Below are positions 26,630 to 37,800 of a stretch of 64,000 bases of DNA, piece by piece. The notes under the pieces are model-generated. The model did not search any database and was not told the origin of the DNA. It saw nothing but the letters and a program-made list of their open reading frames with translations. The stretch's first letter is position 1; every line of letters begins with the position of its first letter. Both the position numbers and the translations under genes were made by a program. Source of the stretch: Pelagomonas calceolata (taxonomy: Eukaryota; Sar; Pelagophyceae; Pelagomonadales; Pelagomonadaceae); contig CAKKNE010000005.1 of the NCBI GenBank assembly GCA_918797485.1, positions 1,054,001 through 1,118,000 on the forward strand, given 5' to 3'.

Positions 26630-29427
26630 TCACGACGCCGGCAGCCCGAGCGCCTCGAGCAGTCGCGCCTTCAGCACGGCCTTCAGGCCCGACGTCTTCA
26701 GGCCCCGCGCCGCGAGCTCCTTCTTCAAATCCACAACCCGGAAGCCGTCGACCTGGGCCCGCGTCAAGGACGGGCCGACCGCGCCGACGAAGGCGTCGCC
26801 GTCGTCGTCGAACTCGAAGTCGTTTGTCGCTGAGGTGGCGCCCATCTCGTCGGCTACCGCTCGGAGAGGCGCCGGCGCCGGCGCCGGGGCCGCCCGGGCC
26901 CGCGCGCGCCTTGGAGCGGGCGCCGGAGCGGGCGCGGGCGCCCGCGCGCGCCGCCGGGGCGCCGGGGCCGGCGCCGGGGCCGAGGGCGCCGGCGGCGAAC
27001 CGGGCGGCCCGTCTTCAAATAACTTGCGCCCCTCTTTGAGCACCTCATCCACAAATTCGTGCGCCTGCTCCTGGGCCTCGTCGTCGGAGTCGCTCACATT
27101 TAATTTGTCGAAGCGCGAGTAGTCGAAGGCCGGCGTCGGGGCCGGCGCCGGCGCGGCAGCTGGCGGTGATGGCGTCGGCGTCGGCGCGTCCTCAGGAGGC
27201 GGCGTCGGCGGCGTCGGCGGCCGCAAGGGCGACGACGTCCGGTTGGGCCCCTTTGCCTTCCACGCCTCGGCTTCTCTCTTGACTGCGTCCTCATCAACCG
27301 AAGGCTCCTCAACAACAACTTTCGATGAGGGAGCCAGCGGCTCCATGAGCGACAGCGGACATTGAGGGGGAGGCACAACGGGAGGCTTCGGTGGATCGTG
27401 GTGCGCCTCGGCAAAGGACTGAGAAGGCGGCCCCGGAAACAGCCTCTCCGCCTCATCATGCGAGATGCACCCCGCCTCACTTAACCCTTTGAAGACGCCC
27501 GACGACCAGGGCAGCTTCGGCTTCTGAAGATGATCCAGGGTCTCCTGGAAGACTTTGGAAGCGTCGCACCGTTTTTGTGAAGGAGGAGGTTTTTGTGGCG
27601 GCGGCTTCTCGGGATACGGCGCCCCCTCTGTCACTTCTTCGTAGTCGACCGTGTCCCAGGGCCGGTCCTCCTCGGGGATGTATTTTCGCAGCACGGTCAC
27701 GATTTCTTGAAATGAAGGGAGTTTCTGGGGCCCCAGATCCTCCTCCGGTTCCAAGGGATAGTCTTCTTGTTCCTCTTGCGTTAAGCCCGTATCATGTATT
27801 AGTTCAGCGAAGGACTTCTGGGGTCTAGGTTCGTAGCCTTCCCGTGCCACGTAGAGCTCGTGGGACTTTCCTTGACAGTGGGCTATTCCTGGTAATAGTT
27901 TGAGTAGATCCAGAACAGTACCATGGGAACGGCAGGTCGCGCGCCTGCGACGGGCGACGGTGGATCGCGGCGAGGGCGTGGCGGTGAGTGATCGCATCGA
28001 CGCGACCGTGGCGTGGCGGTGGACGCGTAGCGCAACGCCGTCGACGCGGCGTCAGCGACGTCATCAACAATAAAAAAGGACGCCGCGCCGCGACCAGCCG
28101 GCGTCGTCCTCGACGATGCCACAGTCCTTGGTCAAGTCACAACCACAATCTAGTAATGCTGGTGTGACCAAATATCTACCCTGGACCTTGTGGAAGGTCA
28201 CGGCGAGCTTGGTGGAACCACGAAACGCCTCGCAGACCTTCTGACCATTCGAAAACTCGAGCTCTGCGTCGCACAACCATTGATAATTTTTCGGCGCTTG
28301 GCAATTCCGCCATTGATCGCACATGGTCGCTGCCGTCACGTCCGCATCCGTCGTCGTGACCACGAAACATCGACCCGGATCATGAGGATGGAAATCACCG
28401 AGCCTCTCATGCTCCGCGACCTCGTCGACTAATTTTGAGGTCACACCGTAAGGGCTCGATTCGCCAATCAAAAAGCCGCCGTGCTTGTCTTCGTGCCACA
28501 ACCCCTGCTGCGTGCCGTGGAGCTTCGCGGCGACTTTGACCCGCAGCACGCCTCTCTTTCTACTTAATGAGTGTAACACGTCCTCGGCCTTCTCGACCTG
28601 TGTGGAAACCAAATTTCAGGCGCCCCACGTTGTCTCCGTAGCTGCGTCTGCTCGATGGCGTGGAGGTTGATTTCCACACAGGCGGCGACGTCGACCTTGC
28701 CGGGCGCCATGAGCACGTAAGATTCCACTTTTTTGTCGTGGATGATGGCCTTCTCCTCCTGCAAGTCGGGGTACCGCGCGAAGGGGTCCTTGCTGTCGTT
28801 GATTTTGGGGCCATCATACTGAGGTCGGGACAGTGACGGTGATGTTATAGCTCTACATATTCTTTCGACGGCTTCCTTGGGATCCGAGGCCTTTGAGGAG
28901 GTCGTCCGTTGCGAGACGACGACGGTCGCGACGTCCAGTTGCCTTTTTAGCGTGCTTTCTAGTGCTTCGCAAGGTGCGGTTTCCTTCGCGAGGCACACGC
29001 ACACGACAAGTGCTTTCCGCGCGTTGAAGGCCCGCGGGCAGCACTCCGCGAAGACCAACGGATCGGCGACGCCCGTCGTTTCCAGGACGATCGTATCGAG
29101 GGGTACTTTTTTTTTTATGGCCGCGGCCATGAGTTCCCGCGTCCGTCGTTCCACATCGCCGCGCGGCGAGCAGCAGACGCAACCACCGCCAAAGTCGAAG
29201 ACGTTTGCCGTCGCTTCTTTGAACGCTAATTCTTTGGGCGGCTGTCTCGCGTGTTGGCCGAACTCTGACGAAAAACGATGTTCGAGTAACGCTACCTTGC
29301 GCTGCTGTTTGTGCAAGGCTGGTAAGAGGTGGCGTCGTATAAAGCGTGATTTCCCGTAGCCGATCGGGCCCGTCACGACAATCACGCAGCGGTCGTCCGG
29401 CAAAGGGTTGGCTATTTCCTCCGGCAT
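26630..29427 (-). CDS. CobW/G3E-family GTPase fused to proline-rich tail and SAP domain
   Basis: Exons 29427..28690, 28597..28095 and 27944..26630 give 851 aa. COG0523 GTPases deliver metals such as zinc or cobalt to target proteins. Seen: Walker A VVTGPIGYGKSRF, the family metal motif CVCC (GGGCVCCSPRGDVERR), and LETTGVADP. A C-terminal CobW-like segment follows (GTQQGLWHEDKHGGFL). The third exon adds an unrelated region: an acidic part, a long Pro/Ala/Arg run (APAPAPAPRRRARAP), and a final SAP motif (FRVVDLKKELAARGLKTSGL), which usually binds nucleic acid. Intron 1 is an introner, intron 2 is of class 2; both predicted junctions keep frame (GKVD-VEKAEDV; DDAGW-RATCRSHG). The metal and the reason for SAP fusion are unknown. 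Confidence 0.85.
27945..28094 (-). other. class-2 intron in CobW-SAP gene
   Basis: 150 nt, coding strand starts GTCGCGGCGCGGCGTCC and ends CCCGTCGCAG. The preceding exon GGCTG and phase 2 match the glycerol-3-phosphate dehydrogenase intron. Confidence 0.75.
28598..28681 (-). mobile_element. introner in CobW-SAP gene
   Basis: The 84-bp element has coding-strand ends CTGTGTGGAAATCAA and TTGGTTTCCACACAG, one mismatch between the repeats. Flanking 8-mers GTCGCCGC and GTCGAGAA share only GTCG, so the duplication has decayed or the flank was altered. The donor is the GT of the upstream copy; the intron is 28598..28689. Confidence 0.85.
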
Positions 29428-29579
29428 GGTTGTGTTGCGTGTGTTGCTCGCAGCGGCGGCGGGCGCAGGCGTCGCAGACGTGGGCGAGCGGCTTCGGGCT
29501 ATCTCTTAGGATTGTTTTCGCGCTGTCAGCGCACAGCTTTGGCCTGATGAGCGACCAAAAAGCCGAGCTCTCGTGCATC

Positions 29580-29601
29580 CTAGAGTGTTACATGACGCTA
29601 G
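29580..29601 (+). promoter_or_regulatory. intergenic palindrome copy 6
   Basis: CTAGAGTG-TTACAT-GACGCTAG, 22 bp, lies between divergent starts: 175 bp before ATG 29777 and 152 bp from ATG 29427. Confidence 0.55.
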
Positions 29602-29776
29602 CAACGTCGCGGGTGCAGCTTGCATCTGCTGTGTGCTCGCACCAGCTGAAGCACCGAACGAAGCAGGATCGATAATCGATCCCACACGTCGCGTAGAGCC
29701 ACTTCGAGGCGCAGTCTGCAAGCTTTTACAGCGGTAGCACCCGCTGCACACACTGCGTGCTCATACTGCAGCAGCC

Positions 29777-30604
29777 ATGCGCGCGTTCCTCCTCATAGCT
29801 GCAGCGCTGCAAGCAGCAGCCTTCTCACCCCCTCGCGCAGCACTCAGCTACAAACAGCAGAGTGCAACGAGTGCAACAGCGACGTTTGCACGCGGCGGCG
29901 CACTCGCGGCCGCGACGCGCGACGAATTGATTGGAGAGGCCACTGGCACAGCAATACTACTCACGTTTGGCTACGGCGCGGTGGCCACGTCCGCCATCGA
30001 CGGCGCATTGACGCTGTCGGGCGTCGCGGCGGTCTGGGGATTGGGCGTCGCGCTCGGAGTGCTCGCGTCGAACGACCTCTCCGGAGCCCACTTGAACCCG
30101 GCGGTCACAGCTGCGTTAGCCGCGACCCAAAAATTCCCCGTCAAAAAGGTCGTACCTTACATTGGCGCGCAGCTCGTGGGCGGCATGGTTGCCTCTGTTC
30201 TGACGAGCGCGACGAGAGGACTGGCGCTCGCGGCGCCGGCGCCGTGGATCATGGGCTTCCCGGGCCTGACTTCGGCGCGCGCGTGCTTCATCGAGGGCTG
30301 GACGACGGCCATCCTCGCGACCATGGTCGTGGTGACCGGGGGACGGCGCCACGCCAGCACCGTGCCTGGCAAAGGTGGACCGTTCATCGTCGGCGCCACA
30401 GTCGCGGGAATGATCTGCCTCGTCGGACCGCTGACGGGCGCGGGCTTCAACCCGGCGCGCGACCTGGCGCCGCGGCTCGTCGCGTTGCTCTCGGGCGGCG
30501 CGGGCGCCTTCCCCGCGGGCTGGTGGATCTATAGCGCGGGACCCGTCGTCGGCGCGGTCCTCGGCGCGGCGCTCTGCCTGCGGTGCCTCGGGTCGGACAA
30601 GTAA
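29777..30604 (+). CDS. aquaglyceroporin-like MIP channel with plastid-type presequence
   Basis: 275 aa. MIP channels pass water, glycerol or small solutes. Both pore loops are present: SGAHLNPAVTAAL and TGAGFNPARDLAPRL; Asp after the second NPAR is typical of glycerol facilitators. Six hydrophobic helices can be traced (for example GTAILLTFGYGAVATSAI, AAVWGLGVALGVLAS and GPVVGAVLGAALCLRCL). The leader MRAFLLIAAALQAAAFSPPRA has the hydrophobic core and A-x-A-F junction of heterokont plastid presequences, so a plastid membrane location is inferred. The start is the first ATG. An intergenic palindrome lies upstream. Confidence 0.88.
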   Translation: MRAFLLIAAALQAAAFSPPRAALSYKQQSATSATATFARGGALAAATRDELIGEATGTAILLTFGYGAVATSAIDGALTLSGVAAVWGLGVALGVLASNDLSGAHLNPAVTAALAATQKFPVKKVVPYIGAQLVGGMVASVLTSATRGLALAAPAPWIMGFPGLTSARACFIEGWTTAILATMVVVTGGRRHASTVPGKGGPFIVGATVAGMICLVGPLTGAGFNPARDLAPRLVALLSGGAGAFPAGWWIYSAGPVVGAVLGAALCLRCLGSDK

Positions 30605-30728
30605 TTTGTTTAGGATGTACAACGTCGGGCTTTGACGCGTCGACGTCGCGGCGAAGCGTTCGCGGCGCGCGCAAAGTACTAAGTAGTATGATTGAATTCA
30701 AGTTTGTAGTTTGACAAAGTTCCTTAGA

Positions 30729-32133
30729 TTAAGAGTCCTCGCGGAGTTCTCGGACGGCCTTGACCTTCTCGAGGGCTCTCTCATAACCGGTCTCCCCCTC
30801 GGCTGGCAGGAGGTTGCCCCCGAACTGGGAGGACAGCCACTCGAGCGCCTCTTCGTCGGTATCGGCGTCGAGTAATCCCTGCGGAAACGGGGCCTGGCGG
30901 AAGCTCTCCCGCGCGGCGCGGAGTTGGACGTGCTGGGCGTCCGGGCCGACGAGCGCGCGCGCGCCGCCGTTCTTCATCTCCTCGGCATAATATTTCAAAG
31001 ACAGCGCCATCGCGGCGCGCGTCGGCGAGCCGTGGGCGCCGAACGCCGGCGCGAAAAAACGGTTGTAGTCCCGCGTGTCCATGACCGCGGTGTCGTTGCC
31101 GTCGCGCCCGGCGAGATAAACGAGCCCCTCGAGCGCGCCCTCGTAGCCAGCGGCGCGCGCCTTCGCCGAGAAGCGCCGCACAAAGTCGAGCGTCTGGCCC
31201 AGAACAATGACCTGCGCGGGGATACGCGTGAAAATATTGTCGCCGGTTTGGACTCTCTCGAGATCACAGATATTTCCACTCTCGTAGTACCCGCCGCCGC
31301 ATGATCTTGCTCAGCGTCCCATTATTCGCCAGGAGCGCCGCCGCCGCCGCCGTCGCGGAGGCCCAGGGCGTATCAGCGAGCGCCTGGCAGCTCTCGACGG
31401 GCGGCGGGCGGTCGTTGTGACCCAGCCAAAAATTGAGCGCGCGGAGCTCGCTGACGCCGCGCAGCTCGAGGCGCGCGAGGACGTCGTCGAGCTCGACGAA
31501 CTGGTAGAAGAAGTCGCCCGTCTGCTTGGTATTCTCCAAGCAGGCGACCGATCGCACACAACCGTAGGCGAGCTGGTCCTTGTCGAGGCCCATCAGTGCG
31601 ACACTCGCGGCCGGGTACGGGGTCCCATTGATCGTCACGCTCTGCGTGAGCCACGTGCCGCCGGCCTCCGCCTCGGACGACGCCGCGTGACACAAGTGGC
31701 AGTAAATGCCCATCGCAGTGCAAAAGTGTTGCACGCGCTCGCGAAACCTCCGGAACTCGTCGCCGAGCGCGTCTCGATCGAACCACTCCGCGCCTCTCCT
31801 ATATCTAGCTTCGCTGTCCTCGGCGGGCACGTTGACGCCCAAGGCGCGGGCGCGGAGATGCGCTTTCCCGAGTTTCCCAGCGCCCGGAGCCGCGTGCTGC
31901 CCGTCGATAATAACCGCGGGTTCCGCATTCGCTAACACCGCCGCCACGACGCGGAGGCCGACGGTTTTGACCGCATCATTGACACTCTTGCCTGGCTCAA
32001 ACTTCGCCTGGTTCGCGGCATCGATGACCACGACGTGTCCGCTGCAGACATCCAACACATCGTCGTGATCGGAAGTCTGTATCACGGCGCGCTTGCCGCA
32101 AAGGAGCTCCCAAAGTGTTAAACCAAAGGTCAT
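30729..32133 (-). CDS. divergent XPG/FEN-superfamily nuclease-like protein
   Basis: Exons 32133..31291 and 31211..30729 give 441 aa. The N terminus FGLTLWELLCG...HVVVIDAANQAKF resembles the XPG N domain (xLWxLL then IDA). A later segment AMGIYCHLCHAASSEAEAGG then MGLDKDQLAYGC resembles the XPG-I block (MGIPY...EAEA...TDDSDLLLYG) that carries metal-binding acids. Such enzymes cut DNA flaps and bubbles. The helix-hairpin-helix region is not obvious. The intron 31212..31290 (GTACTA...GCGCAG) joins KIMRRR to VIVLGQTLD in phase 0; without it the frame stops. Similarity is weak, and nuclease activity is an inference. Confidence 0.5.
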
Positions 32134-32276
32134 TTTTGGGCTTGCTCACAAAAAACCAAGGCAAAAGGGACGGGGTTCCCCGCTGCAAATAGGGCGGGCG
32201 TAGAAGGCAACGGTAGCTTGTGAAGAATACTTAAAGAAGACAGTTCAAGTATCAACAACAGACAGTCGCCCCGCGC

Positions 32277-34615
32277 CTACGTGGTGGCGACGGCAGCATC
32301 CCTAGCGCGCTTCGCGCCCGGCGCCGCGGCGACCGCGTCGGGAGCCTTGCGCTTGCCAACGACGCCAGCGACGGCGTCGAGGAGCGGCGAGATGTTGTCC
32401 GCGGGCGCGTCGCGCTCGCTGAGGACCTCGAACTCCTGGTCAGGATAGAGCGCCTCGGCCATCGGACGCGACACGCGGAGCCAGAACTCGACGAGCAGCT
32501 CGTTCGGGTTGTCCGGGTCGATGGTCGCGACCGGCTTGGCGCCGAGGTCGACCTTGGATGCCCAGTCGGGCTCGAGCGGCCCGAACTTGAACAGCACCTG
32601 GGGCAGGCCGTCGGCGAGGCGGCCGCGCTTCGGCTTCGGGCGCGCGGCGGGAGCGGGCGCAGCGGCGGGCGCGGGAGCCGGCCCGGCGTGCGGGCCCGCC
32701 GGAGCAGGCGCGGGCACCGCGACGCCGGGCGCCGGCGCCGGCGCGGCGCACTTCTGCGAGGCCGCGGCAGCCCTGAAGTTGCCGACGAGCGACCGCGCCC
32801 GCGCCGCGAAGTCGTTCATGCACGCGAAGCGCATGAACGCGTTGCCCTCGTAGTCGGCGTTCGCCGCCGCCCACGCTTCTTCGTCGACGCCCTCCGGACA
32901 CGGTCCCAGCCCCGCGTCACCGTCCTCCTCGTCGTCGTCGGACACGGTCCCGCGCTTTGGCGCCTCGCCCGGCGCCCCGTCGAGGGAGCGACCGTCGATC
33001 TGGTCGACGATCCTATTAACAAACTCGGCCACGTCGTGGCCGTTCAGCCCTAAATCAACAATAACGCGCCGCAGGCACGCCAGCGACTTCTCGACGCCCC
33101 GGACGAATTTAGAGTAGTGGACTTCGTGCGAGTTCGCAGCGTTGGACTTGGTCCGGAGCCGCTGCTCGCGGTCCGCCTCTGTAATCTTCGGCGGCGTCAC
33201 GTTGATGAACAGGGGGCGGTACAAGCCCCGACCGACGACCAGCAGCATCGGCTCGCCGTCCGGGCGCAGCGTGAGGAGCATGGAGCGGCCGCTGTCGAGC
33301 TGCTTGACCTTCTTCGCTAATCTAAGGTTGCGAACTGTGCGTAAATCAAATCTGAGGTCGAGTTGGCGGCGCACGCGTTTCTCTAATACATATAGATCGA
33401 CACGGACCGCTGTTTTATTGGACACAGGTCGCTACCCTCCGAGAGAGCCGTCGGCCGGACCCGCTTGTAGAGCTCGGTCTGGCGTTCCGGCATACAAATA
33501 ACGCGGGAATCGACCCTAATCTTTTGCTGGGCCTCGACGGCGTCCGCGATTTCTTTCAATTTGCCGGAACTACGATCAACGCGCAGTCTCGACACGAAGG
33601 ACCCAGGCGCCTTTGTGAGAGCGACAGGGGCCTCCAGGACGCCATTCTTGCCGCCATACGCGTCGAAGCGCCGCTCGTGCGCCTGCTCGCGACCGCGCCT
33701 CGACGCCGCGCGCCGCGGCGTCGCCATCTTGTCCATCTCGGACTCATAATACTCCTGGAGGTGGCCCTCCATCACGATCGCGCGCTCGTTCTTGGCGTGC
33801 TGCGCGTCCCACACGCCGGCCGCGTGGCCGATGAGCTCGTTCGAGACCAAGCAGTAGCCCTGTTCCGGGACGTTGGTCGCCCCAACTGACTCGACGATTC
33901 CGACCCTTTCCTCGAAGGACGCCTCCGTCGACTCAAAGGCCTCGAGACAGGCGCACTCCTCCAGGCCCTCGAGCTGCTGCTGGGGCGTCGCCGCCGTCGT
34001 AGCGACCCCGCGCTGTAACTCGAGCACGAGCCGCTGGCCGGAGACCGTCAGCGTCGGCAGCGGCCGCGCGGCGTACGTCACGCGAGCCTCGCGCATGTCG
34101 GCGACGGAGGGTAGGTTCTTGCCGTGGGCATTCCCTAGGCGCGCTCTAGCAGCAATGCTCTCGGTGCTCGAGCTTCGCGCTTTGACAGCATCGTACACGG
34201 CGCGCAGCGGGTCGCCTTCGGGGCGCGCGTCATAGAACGCTTTCAATACCTCAAGCGCTCTAGTGTTACCCTTTACTGAAGTCCGGGCCTTGACGATGAT
34301 CGCGAGCTGTGTGATCGAGCCCACCGAATCGTTTTCGCCCGCGAATTCTAGGACCTCCCGGCAGGCAGTCTCGCGCCGGTCCTTTTCCGCTTGTGATAAT
34401 GGAGGCGGCATCGTCGCCCGCCAGACGATCGCGGGTCGCGCGGCGGGCACCTTGAACGCCCTGGCGCAGCTTGCTGTCAGCACCAACCCTAGCAAGCTGC
34501 GCCGCCCACTGGTTCCGCTGGCAGACGTCGTCTTGTCCGCTGCCCTTGAAACGAACGACGAGCCTCCGGCGCAACGCGCCGAGCGCCTCCTAGCAGCCGC
34601 AACTTTTGCGGACAC
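32277..34615 (-). CDS. unrecognised protein, probably two exons
   Basis: Two long open segments, 34615..33496 and 33409..32277, are best joined by an intron 33410..33495 (GTATGC...AAACAG) that puts both in frame (DSRVI-S-VRVDLYVLEKR). The 5' end is uncertain: the first ATG is at 34411 (MPPPLSQAEKDRR), but the open frame upstream encodes a signal-like RRSLLGLVLTASCARAFKVP ending in RAF, as in plastid presequences, so a start in an unseen exon is likely. The first part is helical and charged (ECACLEAFESTEASFEERVG); the second contains LLTLRPDGEPMLLVVGRG, an acidic patch (SDDDEEDGD) and an Ala/Pro tract. No family is recognised. Alternatively the two segments are separate genes. Confidence 0.5.
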
Positions 34616-34622
34616 AAGGATC

Positions 34623-34643
34623 CTAGTATCTTACAGCCGCTAG
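34623..34643 (+). promoter_or_regulatory. intergenic palindrome copy 7
   Basis: CTAGTATC-TTACAGC-CGCTAG, 21 bp, ends 168 bp before the start of the 2,840-residue ORF. Confidence 0.55.
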
Positions 34644-34811
34644 CTCACGCGGGAGAGGCAGCGCCTTTTTGGGCTGCGCTAGGTCCTAGCATCGCTCGGC
34701 CTGGCCGCAGAAATTATTTTTGACATCTCAGCACTGCTGAGAAGCGCTCTCAGAAAAAGCGCACCGTGCCGCTGGCCAGCAGTCCAGCCTTTGCCAGGGT
34801 GACCCCCAACC

Positions 34812-37800
34812 ATGCTGGACGCGTGGGAGCGTGATAGTGACGACGACGAATCTGATGATGGTTTTGTCATCGACACCGCGCCGCCGCCGCCGGCCGCGCC
34901 AGCACCAGCGGTAGCCGCGCCGGCCGCGCCGGCCGCAGCCACAGTACCGGAGGACGGCTTCGTGATAGACACGGCGCCGCCCGCATTACCGCCTGCGCCG
35001 GCGCCGGCGCCGGCGCCCGCGCCCGCGCCCGCGCCCGCGCCGGCACTCGCCGCCAAGCGCCGCGCATCTCCAAAACCGCCCGAGGCGCGCGTCTGCCAGT
35101 TCTTTTTACATGGTACGTGCCGCTTTGGACGGAGCTGTTCCCAAAAACACGAGCGGCCCGTCTGTTCTTATTTTTTGCAGGGCTACTGCTCGCGCGGCGC
35201 GTCGTGCGTTTATAGACATGAATCCCAGGAGGACCAAGTGACGAAGATGCTCGCGGCGGCGGCCAAGAAGGCCGCCGCTGCTACGAAAGAGCCGGACAAG
35301 TTCAGTTCCTTATGTCCGCCGGAGCAGGCCGCGAAACCATTAGCGCGCAAGCCGCCGCCTCCTTTGGAAGTCGAGGCCGTCGGGCGGGCCGGCGAGAAGA
35401 AGACACGAGGAGCTGCCGTCGGAAGTGCGGACCCGTCGGTCGCGTCGCCGCAAGCTTTGAGTGCGTTGTCGAAGCTCGCGCCGGCCGCCGAGACGGTTGC
35501 CGAGACGACGCTCCCGCCGGCGCGGACGCCGGTCACGGGCCCCGTAGCTTCCGCGTTCTGCGACGCGCTGCGCACCTGGATCCTCGGCCAAGGCGTCACG
35601 GAGGTCTCCGCCGGCGCGCTCCAAGGGTTCCACAAGAGTCACCCGCAGTTCAAGGACGTACGCTTCGCCGGAGGATCGGGCGGCAACAAGAACATCCGCT
35701 TCGCGGTCGAGGCGTCGTCCGTGCTGCGCTGGGTCCCGAAAGAAGAGGTTCAAAAGACCTCAAAGGACTTTCACGCGCGCATCGAGGTGATCGATGGCGA
35801 GCCCGTCGTCGCGCCGGCGCCGGCGCCACAAGCCCCGACGCCGGTCGCGGAGGCGCAGCACGTGCCGCGGACGCCGTGCGATGGCCCCGTCGCCGCGGCC
35901 TTCTGCGACGCGCTACGACAGTGGATCCTTGGCCAGAACCGGACGGCGGTCGACACAACCGAGATGGGAGGGCTCACCCAGTTCTATGCGGCCCACGCCC
36001 AGTTCCAGGACGTCCGCTTCTGCGACGGGAACCGCGACTCGAGGAGGCCAGGGAAACGGGTCAGTCTCGCTGTCGAGGCCTCGTCGGTCCTACGCTGGGT
36101 CCCGGTCGGCCAGGGCAACGCGCGCATCGAGGTCGTCGCCGAGGGCGCGCCGCCCGCGGCCGCGGCCGCGCCGTGGCCCCCGCGGGCGCCTTGCGACGGA
36201 CCCGTCGCCGCGGCCTTCTGCGGCGCGTTACGACAGTGGATCCTCTCCCAGAATTTGACGGCGGTCGCCAGCAACGAGATCATGCAGTTCTACGAGGCCT
36301 ACCCTCAATTCAAGACCGCCCGCTTTTGCGAGGAGGGCGGCGATCCAGCAAAAGGTGGACACAAGCGGCGACTCAAAATTGTTGTAGACGCCTCGTCGGT
36401 CCTGCGCTGGGTCCCGGTCGGCCAGGGTATTGGCGAGAGCCTCGATGGCGTCGGGCGCATCGAGGTCGTCGCCGCGGGCGCGCCGCCCGCGGCTGCGGCG
36501 CCACCAGCGGCCGCGGCGACGACGCCGGCCGCGCCGCCGCCGCCGCCCGCGACCCACGCCGGGGCGCCGGCCTACCAGTCACAAACCCACCTCCTCGCGG
36601 CCTTGCACGCCTGGATCGTCGGCCGGAACTTACGAGACATCGGCGTGGGGGACCTCTCGCAGTTTTACCAGGCGCACCCCCAGTTCGGGTTGAAGAACTG
36701 GCCCGGCGGCGGCGTGCGGAAGGCGTTGGATGGTTGCCCCAATTTACGGTGGATTGAAGGTGATGGTAATGTGCCGGGCACGGTGTCTACCGCTAGGATC
36801 GCCGTCGTCGACACGTGGGGGCGACTTACGGTACAGAACGAAGCCCCGCCCCTAGCGCCCGGCGAGGTCCGCGTCTATGATTCAACGCCTACGGCGCAGA
36901 CGTTCTTCGACGCTCTGAGACAATGGATGCGCGCCAAAAGTGTCTCGTCGTTAGACGTCTCTGGTGATTTGTCGCAGTTCTACGACTTCCATCCGCATCT
37001 ACGAGGTGTTATTCTCAATCAGGGGTCTCCCAGATCAGCTACTACGAGGGGTAGCGGCTTGAAACAAGCTCTAGAGCAATGCAATGAACTAAGGTGGATC
37101 GACGGCAATAGGTGGTCGAAGGAGCCCGCTCGAATCATGCTGAAAGGTGTCCAAGACACGAGGACGACGCCCCAAGCCTACGTCGACGCGTTGCGATCTT
37201 GGCTCCTAGAACGTAACACGTTCTGCGACGTCCTCGTCAGTCAACTCCATCCGTTTTATGATGCTTATCCCCACTTCCGGGGCCAGGCCAAGAAGGAGTC
37301 GAAGAAGAAGCGGTGCATCGAGGGTTCTTCAGTGTTAGCGTGGCACGAGGGCGCGTTCACGACGATCGCATTAGTCGATAGTACGTTACCGCATACACCA
37401 CCCCCGGAACCGAAAAAGGGCGGTGTCGTCATGGACGTCGCCGCGGGTCAGCTGCCGAACGCCAAGGACGAGAAAGCCCTCGTGAGTGCTCTACGGTCGT
37501 GGATCGCGTCGCAAGGCGTGAGGGATATCTCGGTCGGCGACCTAGGAAAGTTCTTCGACGCTCATGAAGCCTTCAAGCTCAAGAAGTGGCCCGGCGGCGG
37601 CATCAAGAAGGCCGTGAAAAATAGTGGAGAGTTGCTCAAGTGGTATAAAGCGACTGCTGCGTCTCCAGCTCCGAGAATAGGCCTTGGTGATACTGCGATA
37701 CCGTCCATAACCTCAACAGATCTGTGCGACTCCTTGAAACAGTGGCTTCTCTCCACAAACCGGTCCCAGGTGAACATGAGCGAGCTCCTGAAATTCTACG

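Noticed and set aside
34681-34700. Extra palindrome-like string CTAGGTCCTAGC near the giant ORF start
   Set aside because: It lacks the conserved GTGTC and CGCTAG arms and spacing, so it is not counted as a copy.
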